From positions 310,001-374,000 of the forward strand of contig NZ_BLXX01000003.1 in NCBI RefSeq assembly GCF_014193515.1: a stretch of DNA of 64,000 nt, in the 5' to 3' direction. The notes beneath the pieces are model-generated. The model was not told the origin of the DNA and ran no database searches. It was given only the letters and a program-made list of their open reading frames with translations. Both the position numbers and the translations under genes were made by a program. This DNA comes from Geomonas silvestris. Its GTDB lineage: Bacteria > Desulfobacterota > Desulfuromonadia > Geobacterales > Geobacteraceae. This document shows, piece after piece, positions 8,508-17,286 of the stretch (position 1 is its first letter; each line of letters begins with the position of its first letter).

Positions 8508-8621
8508 GGTATGCCTCCTTTGGGGGTTGTACAGGACAATAGACGCATGAATGCCCTCATGGCGGTTGCGTCATGTTCTGTTGGTTAGATGTTGAAGTTT
8601 GGGAGATTTCTACGAGAAGAG

Positions 8622-8660
8622 GACAAACAAAAAGGGCCTTACCTTTGATGGCAAGACCCT
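8622..8660 (-). terminator. Intrinsic terminator; only feature in 8508-8833
   Basis: Reverse strand: AGGGTCTTGCC-ATCAAA-GGTAAGGCCCT, an 11-bp stem with two G-U pairs, then TTTTTGTTTG. It lies downstream of the exported protein gene at 8834-9337. I see no convincing gene in the rest of this gap. Confidence 0.7.
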
Positions 8661-8833
8661 TGAAGTTACAGAAGACCTATTTTTTTACCTACCGGGGTTC
8701 CGAATAATTTTTCTTCAAACCTTCAGATATTACCCAGGCTACACTCCTGTATATAATAAAATCGAAATAGACATGGGTAAATACTATTACGCAACAGGTT
8801 ATCTCTAGGTCGGGCGAATAAATAGCTATGGAA

Positions 8834-9337
8834 TTATTTAAGTATTTTAAAGGAGTTGATCGCCGTTTCAATTCCACGTGAGACTGCAATTTTCTTTGAC
8901 CCAGCGTATGAAAGAATATATCCGTTATTCTCAGTTGGTATCATATATAAAGTTACCACAGAATTGTCCATGCAGGCATAAGATATACCAAGGGACTCAC
9001 GCTTTGCAAAGTTAACATTGTAAGCACCAGTTGGCACTGGCTCTGGGCATTGAGTTCTAGCAAAGGGTAAGAATTTATTCACTGCAAATTTTGTAAACTC
9101 TGGATTCTTAACTAATCCAGGCTTTAAACCACCACTTGCAACTTGGACTAACAATTTAGAATAAGATTTTGGATCTTCCGCAGCTGTAATATGGGTTCCA
9201 TCAGAAAGTACCCGCCTACTTATCACCCATCCTTTTGGAAATGTTATGCTGTAGTTGTCCACATGATCAGTATAAGCATGCGCATAGTCAACAAATATCA
9301 GCATCATCACAACAACAAGGTAATGTGTACGTTTCAT
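8834..9337 (-). CDS. Exported hypothetical protein, 167 aa
   Basis: Residues 1-22 form a Sec signal peptide (MKRTHYLVVVMMLIFVDYAHA). The mature part has YSITFPKGWVISRR near its N-terminus, which recalls PsbP/DUF1795-like folds, but this is a weak resemblance. Two cysteines (TQCPEP and YACMDN) could pair in the periplasm. The start follows GAGGCATAT. It has its own terminator and lies after the TPR lipoprotein gene in the same direction. Confidence 0.75.
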   Translation of the reverse strand: MKRTHYLVVVMMLIFVDYAHAYTDHVDNYSITFPKGWVISRRVLSDGTHITAAEDPKSYSKLLVQVASGGLKPGLVKNPEFTKFAVNKFLPFARTQCPEPVPTGAYNVNFAKRESLGISYACMDNSVVTLYMIPTENNGYILSYAGSKKIAVSRGIETAINSFKILK

Positions 9338-9400
9338 ATATGCCTCAGTACATAATATCGTTATTTGAGTCTATTTGAGCTATCATGACGAATCTAAGTT

Positions 9401-10327
9401 TTAGTGTCCTGCTGCAAGCTCATGCATTCTTTTTTTAGCTGCCACTATGTCATCGTCAGAGGCATTACCTACATCAGGCTTATTCAATTGATCTATGACG
9501 TCATTGTTGAGCTTTTGAGCCACAGAATAGCGCATGTACTCGGCACATGAACTAGTATCTCCCTGCTGGCAAGCCCTATTATAGGCTTCAGTGGCTTCTT
9601 TGAATCTGCCAAGAGCAACATTGGCATGAGCCAAGATATTAAATGCTTCAGCGCCATTTGGGGCAATGCCTAGAGCGGCAGACGCATTAGTAATAGCCAG
9701 ATCATACTTTTTCAGCTTCAAGTAGCAACGCGATGAACCTATCAAATATTGGGCATTATTGGGATTGATTTGGAGTGCCTTGTCAAGGTCCTCCAGGGCT
9801 TCCTTAATTTTGCGTTTTTTATACATTATGGTAGCTCTTGCGAACAGATATTCATCATTCGCCGCATCATATTTTATAGCATTGTCAATATTTACAAGAG
9901 CCTGTTCCAGCTTACCTTGAGAAAAGTACATGACAAATTTATCAAAAAAAGCGCCAGAATAATCTGGTTTTAGGTCAATTGCTTTATCCAGATCCGACAG
10001 CGCCTTTTCAGCCTGTCCTAAGGTAAATAGTGCCTTCCCCCGTGAATCATATGCCCGAGCTAAAGCAGGGTTTATCCTAATAGCGCTATCAAAATCTTCA
10101 ATGGCTTTGTCAAACATCTTCACATCAGCATATGCAGTGCCACGAGCTGCATATGCTTCTGCATAATCACCTTTTTTATCTATAGCTTTGCTAAAGCTGG
10201 TAATAGCCTCTTGATATTTCTGCAACCGAATTTTCTCAATGCCTTGGTCATACAAAGACTGTGCAGAGGTGCAGCCCGTGAGCATGACCAAAAATGAAAG
10301 AACGATAGCATGTTGCCTGGCAACCAA
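9401..10327 (-). CDS. TPR-repeat lipoprotein
   Basis: I choose a TTG start at 10327 because AGGGGG lies eight bases upstream and it gives a compact lipoprotein signal ending in the lipobox LTGC. A GTG at 10399 or ATG at 10369 would add a poor leader. The 308-residue product has about seven tetratricopeptide repeats (for example YAEAYAARGTAYADVKMFDK, each near 34 residues), then a Sel1-like segment (YNRACQQGDTSSCAEYM) and a charged tail. TPR proteins act as protein-binding scaffolds; here the site would be the periplasmic face of a membrane. The partner is unknown. Confidence 0.8.
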   Translation of the reverse strand: MVARQHAIVLSFLVMLTGCTSAQSLYDQGIEKIRLQKYQEAITSFSKAIDKKGDYAEAYAARGTAYADVKMFDKAIEDFDSAIRINPALARAYDSRGKALFTLGQAEKALSDLDKAIDLKPDYSGAFFDKFVMYFSQGKLEQALVNIDNAIKYDAANDEYLFARATIMYKKRKIKEALEDLDKALQINPNNAQYLIGSSRCYLKLKKYDLAITNASAALGIAPNGAEAFNILAHANVALGRFKEATEAYNRACQQGDTSSCAEYMRYSVAQKLNNDVIDQLNKPDVGNASDDDIVAAKKRMHELAAGH

Positions 10328-10443
10328 GATAAGTACCCCCTGAAACTTCCGGCATTTGTTACCAAACATAGTCAAGCACTGCCCACAATACAACCCCACT
10401 TAGAATTTTTCAATATAAATCTAACCTTCATTGGTGGTTTGAC

Positions 10444-10458
10444 ACAACTTCTAGTTGT
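10444..10458. promoter_or_regulatory. Palindrome upstream of the XRE gene, candidate operator
   Basis: ACAACT-TCT-AGTTGT, a perfect inverted repeat with a three-base spacer, overlaps a TTGACA (10439-10444). It ends 27 bases before the XRE start, and the divergent TPR lipoprotein gene starts about 115 bases away. Autoregulation by the XRE protein is the natural inference. Confidence 0.5.
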
Positions 10459-10485
10459 ATTGTCCCTGCCAAGGGGTATACGACT

Positions 10486-10830
10486 ATGGGTAAGCCATTG
10501 AGTAGTAAAGAGATTGGTGAGAAGGTGAGGTTATTGCGGAAACATGCAGGTCTTACTCAGGAGAAGCTTGCAGAGTTGGTAGGGGTGTCCTTCCAACAGA
10601 TTCAGAAGTATGAAAATGGCAGCACCAAGCTTAACACCGACAAACTTCAGCAGGTAGCCAGCGCCTTGAACGTTTCAGCCTCTGCCTTCTTTGGAGAGGA
10701 CACCTATGAGAAGTCACCACTATCTGACAGAGAAAAGAAGCTGATAAAAGCTTTTAGGAGCCTTGGTGACGAGGAGATACAGGATGGCTTAGTGAAGCTC
10801 ATTGTAAAGGCAGGAACAAAGACTATATGA
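10486..10830 (+). CDS. XRE-family transcriptional regulator
   Basis: The 114-residue product has a Cro/C1-type helix-turn-helix at residues 7-60 (VRLLRKHAGLTQEKLAELVG, then QQIQKYENG), followed by a short helical tail, as in phage and toxin-antitoxin regulators. AAGGGG lies 11 bases before the ATG. A palindromic candidate operator precedes it. It is one of only two + strand genes in the element and converges on the AIPR gene with a 64-base gap. It may control the element's lysogeny-like state or the defence gene. Confidence 0.88.
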   Translation: MGKPLSSKEIGEKVRLLRKHAGLTQEKLAELVGVSFQQIQKYENGSTKLNTDKLQQVASALNVSASAFFGEDTYEKSPLSDREKKLIKAFRSLGDEEIQDGLVKLIVKAGTKTI

Positions 10831-10894
10831 GGTACCTACTATAGCCTTGCAATCATGTTATCCCCGTAACGCCACTCGGCATCTATTCAGCAAG

Positions 10895-12583
10895 TCATAT
10901 ACAGTTTTCATATATAAGTTTGCATTTACTCGCATTCTTAAATAGCGTACCTAGTAGATTGCCCTTATACATGTTCTCTGTTACTTCGACAGTCTTATTT
11001 ATTGCGTCAATCGTTGTTGAATTAATAAGACTTTTGTTGATAGCATAACTTGAAACCTGAGCAATCTTGGATATATTCAACTTCTTCAACACTACCAACG
11101 CAATGATTCTATTGCCATGCACCATTACCCCGTATCTTTTCCCACTTTTCTTTTCAAGTTTTAAAATCTCTTCGTTTAAGCATTTATCAACCTCTCTTAT
11201 AATGTTAATGCAATTGTATAGATAAATCCCATTGGTCTGTGGATTGAATATAGATTTATATGGTGCTTTTGTCAGATCTTCGAAGAACTTACCAATTTCT
11301 CTCTTTGCCTGCACAGCCAATGCCGACTGCTCGCTTGCGCATGATAGTGCGACAGTTGCTTCCTGAAGATCAAAGGATTTGTCTGAGGGCTTAAAACTTT
11401 CAGATCTTACGATATTATACTCTATACCTTCTATTGCAAGTTCGGTTCTGAGACGTATCTGTTCTTCGTCCTGAGATACAAAGTCCCTATTTTCAATCCT
11501 ATTTTGCCTATTGTTAGATTTTGTTACCTTGGCACCAAAATGTTCATCCGAATTTTCCAAAGAAACAATCCTTAGATGAACTCTAACTTTATCTAGATTA
11601 GCACCGCCTTGCTCGAAATAACGTCCAATGGTACTCACTGTTTGAGCACCATTAACGACATAGACACCATCAGCTTTAAAAGATCCAATATCCCTGGAGC
11701 TTCCCCCAACCATTGACTTTCTAATGCTGTTTGCAACCATCGTTATTCCATTGTTAAAATACCAGAAGCTTTCAGGTGTCGATTCAATAGTATGTTTTAT
11801 TTCGTCATTAACGTTTGTCGAGCCAAGGACATTGCGTATATTTTTCGCAAACAAACGCTTACCATGGTCACACCACCACTTTGCGACCTCTTCACCAGCT
11901 ACCATACCAAAGTACGCATTATGTGGCTCTGACAGCTTTCCCCACTGAGTTAATCCTACTTCTATATTTATATGTTCGCCTTCTAACCCCGAAGCCAGAG
12001 ATACGTGTATAGCGCCTTGATTCATTTGTGTGAAATTCACTAAATCGTCTGACTCTGCATCACCAGCATCGTTCATCTCTTTAAGCAAATCTTCTATATT
12101 CCTCATTGAATGCATACTAAAATTTTGGTTTCCTGTATGTATAACCAATAGTTCATAAGTCGTATCATATTCTGTTAAAGCTTTTTCTATAATTGCTCTT
12201 TTATCTTGAATTTTAAGGTTAAATCGTTCAAAGTCTAGATTAAAAAGGTCCCTAACTCCATTACAAAACTTAACTACATCTGCACTACTAGGTTCTCCGG
12301 TCCCTGATTTATTCCATTTTGATTGAGATATAAGCATTTTCTTATTTGACGGAGAATAGTATATAGCATCAATCCCGTTATCATCGCCACCATCTACAAC
12401 TGAATTTGCTGCATCTACCTCATTAGTTGCAGCCATGTGATATATCGAATAAGCAGCAAGACATCTTGTTAATATTTTCGATTCGATTTCTTTGTCGTTT
12501 GAGGATAAATCTGTAATGTCTATTTTGTCAGCAAATAGCTCTTTAATTTTTCTAGATATTTGATTTACATGAAGTACGCTCAT
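10895..12583 (-). CDS. AIPR-family (abortive infection phage resistance) protein with PD-(D/E)xK-like N-terminus
   Basis: The 562-residue product carries the AIPR core text FWYFNNGITM, VVNGAQTVST and SNNRQNRIENRDF. The N-terminal part has GIDAIYY (D72) and ISQSK (Q87, K89), which fit a restriction-endonuclease-like D...QxK active site. AIPR proteins are linked to abortive infection, with nucleic acid cleavage the presumed action; the precise mechanism is not established to my knowledge. The start at 12583 follows AGGGG. No methyltransferase or partner enzyme lies next to it, only a convergent XRE gene and exported proteins. Locally AT-rich. Confidence 0.85.
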   Translation of the reverse strand: MSVLHVNQISRKIKELFADKIDITDLSSNDKEIESKILTRCLAAYSIYHMAATNEVDAANSVVDGGDDNGIDAIYYSPSNKKMLISQSKWNKSGTGEPSSADVVKFCNGVRDLFNLDFERFNLKIQDKRAIIEKALTEYDTTYELLVIHTGNQNFSMHSMRNIEDLLKEMNDAGDAESDDLVNFTQMNQGAIHVSLASGLEGEHINIEVGLTQWGKLSEPHNAYFGMVAGEEVAKWWCDHGKRLFAKNIRNVLGSTNVNDEIKHTIESTPESFWYFNNGITMVANSIRKSMVGGSSRDIGSFKADGVYVVNGAQTVSTIGRYFEQGGANLDKVRVHLRIVSLENSDEHFGAKVTKSNNRQNRIENRDFVSQDEEQIRLRTELAIEGIEYNIVRSESFKPSDKSFDLQEATVALSCASEQSALAVQAKREIGKFFEDLTKAPYKSIFNPQTNGIYLYNCINIIREVDKCLNEEILKLEKKSGKRYGVMVHGNRIIALVVLKKLNISKIAQVSSYAINKSLINSTTIDAINKTVEVTENMYKGNLLGTLFKNASKCKLIYENCI

Positions 12584-12852
12584 ATCGCCAATATCCCCTA
12601 TATTGCAACAAAAAATTCGATATTAACTCACATCCAAACAGTCAATCAAAACTTTTTTATTATACTACCTGCTATTACATAGACAGTCTTTACGATTTAA
12701 CGTTTATACACTTTGCATTTCTATAAAGTCATCTACACGGAATGTACGGAGATTTCCCATCATCGATAAAATCGAACGAGCGCATTTTAAAACCACATCA
12801 TATTAACACTCCAGCACACTAGTCGCAATGCAGCAATACTATTATTGCGACA

Positions 12853-13401
12853 CTATTGGTCTTTGAAACCAGACCAAATCAACTCCCATGACGTGATACG
12901 TGCATACTCATCTTTCGACAAAGGTAACTGGTCACTATAACTCATATTTGATACTGTTTTACCATCAAATCCAACTAGACCTGTAAATGCATTAGATTTT
13001 ATTGGTATCTTGGCAATATGGAAATCATCTTTGTCTTTAAATACTGCCGTTATCTCCGAAAAGTAAGTGCCTCTTGTACGTAGGTTACCCTCAACAGACA
13101 ACTGATAAGACATAATACCATCAACCCATTTTGTCTTTAAACCTACCGGGATTTCATTTAACAGCATTGATTTATCCCAACCTTTTGTTACTGACAACTT
13201 GTCCTCTCGCATCTTTTCCTGTGCAACCTCCTTTTCGCTTTTCACTCTAACCAATTTATCGCCATCAACTATGGCGACATCACCGGTTAGCCTATTTACC
13301 CTTATTGTTCTTCCCTGCTTATCTTCTTTGGTCTCATATAAACCGCAACCTGAAATAGCTATTGGTAACATAATGGAAAACATAATAATGCATCTTTTCA
13401 T
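12853..13401 (-). CDS. Hypothetical lipoprotein, 182 aa
   Basis: The N-terminus MKRCIIMFSIMLPIAISGC is a lipoprotein signal with lipobox ISGC. The mature region starts with a charged stretch (TKEDKQGRTIRVNRLTGDVA) seen in several small bacterial lipoproteins, then a beta-rich segment with no recognised domain. The start follows AAGGAGG. It lies upstream of the AIPR gene in the same direction, with a 269-base gap, so co-transcription is not obvious. Confidence 0.75.
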   Translation of the reverse strand: MKRCIIMFSIMLPIAISGCGLYETKEDKQGRTIRVNRLTGDVAIVDGDKLVRVKSEKEVAQEKMREDKLSVTKGWDKSMLLNEIPVGLKTKWVDGIMSYQLSVEGNLRTRGTYFSEITAVFKDKDDFHIAKIPIKSNAFTGLVGFDGKTVSNMSYSDQLPLSKDEYARITSWELIWSGFKDQ

Positions 13402-13437
13402 ACTAAGCCTCCTTGCTACCCAATTTAACCTATAAGG

Positions 13438-13743
13438 TTATTTCATAGCATGCGATTCCCGCCACTCCTTTATCATCTCCTGAGTCACGTCCTTGTCATA
13501 GCAAATGGGGCTATACCCTCCTGGCTTGCTGTATGCGCTCCTTCTTCCGCAACTGCTACCATTCCTTGCTACACTATAGGGACAGGGGCAGTTACCGGGA
13601 TAGCTGGCTATGGAGTCTTTGATGATAGCTTTTTTGATCTGGGTATTTGATGACCTCCCACTCTCTGCGGCACTGGCAAAGGAAACGCAAACTGACAGTA
13701 GCATCATGATAGCTGCTGCTTTATAAAAACACCCTTGACTCAT
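13438..13743 (-). CDS. Exported cysteine-containing protein, 101 aa
   Basis: The start at 13743 (MSQGCFYKAAAIMMLL) follows a run of G eight bases upstream, better than the upstream alternative at 13767. A signal peptide ends near SFASA. The mature part has a compact conserved-looking core, NCPCPYSVARNGSSCGRRSA then YSPICYDKDV, with four cysteines that may form two disulfides. I remember similar small proteins in environmental bacteria but know no function. It is 36 bases upstream of the lipoprotein gene at 12853-13401, so the two may be co-transcribed. Confidence 0.75.
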   Translation of the reverse strand: MSQGCFYKAAAIMMLLSVCVSFASAAESGRSSNTQIKKAIIKDSIASYPGNCPCPYSVARNGSSCGRRSAYSKPGGYSPICYDKDVTQEMIKEWRESHAMK

Positions 13744-13976
13744 AGTCCCCCCCCCTTTTTGTAGCATGTATAATGAAACGGAATTATTATCAAAGGCTTA
13801 TATCATGAAAGGTAGCAACATGAAAGCATATTCACTGGATGCAACGATGCCTCCATATTAGACCCTAGAAATAGTTTTTACCTTGGCGTTACCACAGACA
13901 TACTTTTACCGGAATGGTAGCTGCAATGAGCATCGTTCTGACACTAAAGCTTCCATTTGGCGTTTTTTCCGGTAAA

Positions 13977-14007
13977 TAAAAAAAGACACGTCTGAAGAGA
14001 CATGCCT
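13977..14007 (-). terminator. Intrinsic terminator in 13768-14104
   Basis: Reverse strand: a 9-bp stem (GGCATGTCT / AGACGTGTC, two G-U pairs) with four-base loop, then TTTTTTTAT. It ends transcription from the small exported protein gene at 14105-14431. No gene seen in the rest of this gap. Confidence 0.65.
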
Positions 14008-14104
14008 TATATAACGCATCAAACACCCGGAGGTATTGTTAGATCATGAGCGAGCTGCGAGTCATCTAAATCCATGGCATTATTTTCAGCTTATCGACTT
14101 GCGA

Positions 14105-14431
14105 CTAATTGCCATAAAGTGAATTACTTTTCCTACCAGACTTACTTCCTGAGCTACCATACGAATTATCATATCCAGGATTGCCGTAGGTTTTAGTATT
14201 ATAATCTGGGGTGCGGTCATTGTAGGTGCGTGAGTTAGTGCCTGACTCCCCTGTGTAGGGGTTGGTGTTCCCTTTCGTAGAATAATTATTATTGTAAGAT
14301 GAATCACTGTCCGAACGGGTGTAACCGTTCACATAAGTTCCATCTTTACGAGTATATCCGTTGACATATTGATCAGCAAAGCAGGTAGCCGCCATCGCAA
14401 CTAGAGTCAGAATACCTATTAAAACCTTCAT
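14105..14431 (-). CDS. Small exported protein with repeated VNGYTR motif
   Basis: The N-terminus MKVLIGILTLVAMAATCFA is a signal peptide. It is followed by a tandem pair YVNGYTRKDGTYVNGYTR, a motif known from short periplasmic or surface proteins (GY.RKDGTYV), then a low-complexity tail rich in Ser, Asn, Tyr and Gly. AGGGAG precedes the ATG. The composition suggests an extended, possibly surface-exposed protein. Function unknown. Confidence 0.75.
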   Translation of the reverse strand: MKVLIGILTLVAMAATCFADQYVNGYTRKDGTYVNGYTRSDSDSSYNNNYSTKGNTNPYTGESGTNSRTYNDRTPDYNTKTYGNPGYDNSYGSSGSKSGRKSNSLYGN

Positions 14432-14480
14432 AATGTCTCCCTATATTTAAGACTAAATGCTCAGTAGCAAAAAAAATCCG

Positions 14481-14714
14481 TTAGCCCAGGATGTTCTTAG
14501 GGTCCTCTCCGTAAGTATGTTCAGTCTGAATTGTTCCATCTTGCTTGTGAATCTTGATCTGGCCAAGGGGGCCTTCTTTAGCTATTTTTTTCCCAGCGCC
14601 CACAGCATCATCTTTTGTCTCAAAATGTTTCTTCCCTTGCTGCTTTTCGACTTCAACATTCCAACCTCCCTGTTTTTTATCTGGGACAACATGAACGACC
14701 TTCCTCTTTGTCAT
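14481..14714 (-). CDS. DUF2188-like small basic protein
   Basis: AAGGAG lies seven bases before the ATG at 14714, so the product is 77 residues starting MTKRKVVHVVPDKKQGGWNV. The pattern WNVEVEKQQGKKHFETKDDA with a following GQIKIHKQDGTIQTEHTYG matches DUF2188, a short beta-rich family of unknown role that is frequent on mobile elements. It has no signal peptide. Confidence 0.8.
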   Translation of the reverse strand: MTKRKVVHVVPDKKQGGWNVEVEKQQGKKHFETKDDAVGAGKKIAKEGPLGQIKIHKQDGTIQTEHTYGEDPKNILG

Positions 14715-14953
14715 GACCATTCTCCTTTCAGAAAGTTGTTGAGCCAAGTATCCATCAGCCATATATCATAGAGTGCCTTAATATGAAAGCAAATTCACGC
14801 GATACTGCATACGGCACCCACATTAGTCATATAGAAGGGCTTTCCATCCCAACCCAACCATCACATGCCTTTTAGTAGTGTCCACTCAGCATAGGCATTG
14901 TTGCTCTAAATTCAACCAATCCCACTAAGACCTCTCCCACAAAAGATAAAATA

Positions 14954-14982
14954 TTGAGTTTTTATCAAAACCTGTATATATT
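14954..14982 (+). promoter_or_regulatory. Sigma70-type promoter of the parB-like gene
   Basis: TTGAGT, 17-base spacer, TATATT, 37 bases before the start codon at 15019. Good match to consensus. Confidence 0.65.
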
Positions 14983-15018
14983 CCTTTTTCGTAATCTAAC
15001 CGCTCAGGAGGGTTTACC

Positions 15019-15798
15019 ATGCCAACAGAATCCAGCACTCCCAAAAAATTCAAAAGAGGCGTGATTTACGAAGTTAACTTAGACCAGTTGTACAGGGATG
15101 TTGACCAACCACGCAAACACTTTGACGAAGCAGAACTTGAATCTTTAAAGCAATCCATTGCTGATAAAGGATTGTTGTACCCTATTATCTTCCGAGTTGA
15201 CAATAACGACTGCAACATAATTGTTTCTGGAGAAAGACGGTTCAAAGCATTTCAGGCGCTTGGTAAAGAGAAGATTCCAGCAATGTTGGTTAGCAGTGAT
15301 AAGTTCGATGAAGTAGCTCTTATAGATAATATTTTAAGGAGTGAGCTTCATCCGGTCGATGAAGCTGAGGCTCTTGAAAATCTAAGGACCAAACACAACT
15401 ACACCCATGACGAGTTAGGTAATCTGATAGGGAAGGCCGCTAATACTGTTACTGAGATAGTTACGCTAGCAAGATTGTCTCAAGAGATACGTGATGATGC
15501 TCGTACAAGGAAGAACCTATCAAGGAATGCACTACTGAAAGTTGCACGTAAGCCGACTGATAAGGGTAGGAAGAAAGCATATGAGATATTACTGGCATCC
15601 CTATCTAAAGTGGATACTAAGAGACCATATGTAAAGAGCCCTTCCTATAAGAAGACGGTTGATATCTCAGACAAGGCTATCAAAGCTATCCAGACTATAG
15701 ACCTAGGGTCTCTTGGGGATAACAAGTCTGAAGTAGAGACTAAGCTTATGGAACTTTTAGAGGCAATACGCAATAAGCTTGATAGTACAGGAAGTTAA
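15019..15798 (+). CDS. Orphan ParB/Spo0J-family protein
   Basis: ParB proteins bind centromere-like sites and hydrolyse CTP. The 259-residue product has the N-terminal ParB/sulfiredoxin domain with VDQPRKHF and the nucleotide motif GERRF (residues 71-75), then a helix-turn-helix (YTHDELGNLIGKAANTVTEI). Start supported by AGGAGGG and a promoter at 14954. No ParA gene lies nearby, so it may act as a regulator or replication accessory rather than in classical partition. It is transcribed against most genes of the element. Confidence 0.88.
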   Translation: MPTESSTPKKFKRGVIYEVNLDQLYRDVDQPRKHFDEAELESLKQSIADKGLLYPIIFRVDNNDCNIIVSGERRFKAFQALGKEKIPAMLVSSDKFDEVALIDNILRSELHPVDEAEALENLRTKHNYTHDELGNLIGKAANTVTEIVTLARLSQEIRDDARTRKNLSRNALLKVARKPTDKGRKKAYEILLASLSKVDTKRPYVKSPSYKKTVDISDKAIKAIQTIDLGSLGDNKSEVETKLMELLEAIRNKLDSTGS

Positions 15799-15841
15799 AC
15801 ATCCTCGGTGCTCCGAGGATAATGCTGTGAAGAGGTACTAG

Positions 15842-15877
15842 GAAGCCCTACCAATGGTGGTAGGGCTTCTTCTTTTA
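15842..15877 (+). terminator. Intrinsic terminator of the parB-like gene
   Basis: GAAGCCCTACCA-ATGG-TGGTAGGGCTTC, a perfect 12-bp stem, then TTCTTTT. A second small hairpin (ATCCTCGG-TGCT-CCGAGGAT, 15801-15820) precedes it, directly after the stop codon. Confidence 0.85.
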
Positions 15878-15916
15878 GTTCTTGATAATTCTACAAGCAG
15901 CGTTCTGCTGTCCCCC

Positions 15917-16447
15917 TTATCGTTCCTCAAGAAACTCCCTAATTGAAACATAAGACCGTTTATCCTGCTTAATTTCAATTGTTTCTAGCCTGATACTCTT
16001 TTTCCCCTGAAACCACACAATCATTGAGTGTTCGTTTATGTTAGGTTCATTCCTGACATAGACATTGGCTGAGTTTTTGTTCCTCACAGTTTCAGGCATT
16101 GAATTAACTGCTTCGACTAAAGTTTTTACAAGTTCAGAAGAAGAATCGTTGGCTGTATGCCACTCGCGGTAAGCTCTAGTCACTCTATTGTCATAGTTAA
16201 ATGAGATAACACCTACAACATTCTTATCTTGCCACAAGGTAATATTTTCTTTGTCTGAGCCTCTATCATCACATCCAGATAATGATTTCTCAATTGCATC
16301 TCGCTTCATCCCTAAATACAACTCAACTCCGCACACATATAATGTCTCTTTAGGCGCCTCAACCCTCTTCACCTTCTTAGAGGCTGCATCGGCATTCAAC
16401 GGGATCAGATATACAATTAGAGCCAGGATAGTAATAACTGTTTTCAT
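15917..16447 (-). CDS. Exported hypothetical protein, 176 aa
   Basis: A signal peptide (MKTVITILALIVYLIPLNADA) precedes a basic linker and a domain with VCGVELYLGMKRDAIEKSL, which resembles a short module found in small exported proteins of unknown role. Two cysteines (C39, C58 region) could pair. Start follows AAGGAG. Sixth exported protein of the element. Confidence 0.72.
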   Translation of the reverse strand: MKTVITILALIVYLIPLNADAASKKVKRVEAPKETLYVCGVELYLGMKRDAIEKSLSGCDDRGSDKENITLWQDKNVVGVISFNYDNRVTRAYREWHTANDSSSELVKTLVEAVNSMPETVRNKNSANVYVRNEPNINEHSMIVWFQGKKSIRLETIEIKQDKRSYVSIREFLEER

Positions 16448-16488
16448 ATATATCTCCTTGTCCAGATGATTTGATCACTGATAACCTG

Positions 16489-16959
16489 TCACACAGCTTG
16501 AACATGCTTCCTACCCTGCAAATGGATAACCCATCGGTCCGCTCCCCGTCCTCTATTCCTTATTGAGATAGTTACCTTACCTCCTGGCTCAAAGGTAATA
16601 TCGGTCTTAACACACCTACCAGACACATAGTCAGCTTCATGACTAAGTACTCCACGCTCAAAATGTAACCCTTCAAGGAAGTACCCCAGGTTGTACTCTT
16701 CGTCAGGGATAAAGTCGTTGAAGGAATAGCCTCTTGGGGCCGCATAAGTGAAGGACATAAGGGCCAGGGCAAATAGAACTCCAACAGAGGAGATATCAGG
16801 CTCTTCCTCGGTGATCTGGAAGACGATCTTGTGAGAGGAGTTAACCGTGCCATTGTCAAGGGGTAGTTCCTGATACTCGTTCGCTAATACCTCAAACTCT
16901 ATGCCAATTGTCGATTCAAGCAGATGGATTCCTGTGAGCTTGTTCTGGTCCATGTTCAT
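16489..16959 (-). CDS. Hypothetical protein, 156 aa
   Basis: A soluble acidic protein with no signal peptide. Motifs visible are IGIEFEVLANEYQELPLDN and a C-terminal basic stretch (IRNRGRGADRWVIHLQGRKH). GGAG precedes the ATG. The 16-bp repeat shared with the left integrase region lies 97 bases upstream. No family recognised. Confidence 0.65.
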   Translation of the reverse strand: MNMDQNKLTGIHLLESTIGIEFEVLANEYQELPLDNGTVNSSHKIVFQITEEEPDISSVGVLFALALMSFTYAAPRGYSFNDFIPDEEYNLGYFLEGLHFERGVLSHEADYVSGRCVKTDITFEPGGKVTISIRNRGRGADRWVIHLQGRKHVQAV

Positions 16960-17055
16960 GATTGCTCCGTCTGTAGGGGATCAGTTGTTATGTGCGGGTT
17001 ATAACATGAACCAAGACTTAGCGGAAGAGCTTAGCTTGAATGGCCCCATATTTCA

Positions 17056-17071
17056 CTTCTGGCGGGACTTT
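17056..17071. repeat. 16-bp repeat, copy 2
   Basis: Identical to 5993-6008. Lies in the 610-base gap 16960-17569 between the hypothetical gene and the candidate origin. Confidence 0.5.
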
Positions 17072-17286
17072 TACCACCCAGCCTCAGTAGGGTATGGTTT
17101 TTAAATTTTCAGCTAATATTCGAGGTGCAGGGGTCTCTTTTTCGTCACGCGGATCTCCTATAGTTACCCAGGGCACTCCGAGGCTTTGCGTGAAAATGCT
17201 ATGAGACTTTCTAATATCAATGTAGGACAGATGGCACCCCTCAAGCTTAAAGGTATGGCGCCAAAAGTGCAATAATATCAATGGAG

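Noticed and set aside
8599-8808. 69-codon + strand ORF in the gap 8508-8833
   Set aside because: It covers a reverse-strand terminator, has no ribosome binding site and has no recognisable protein text.
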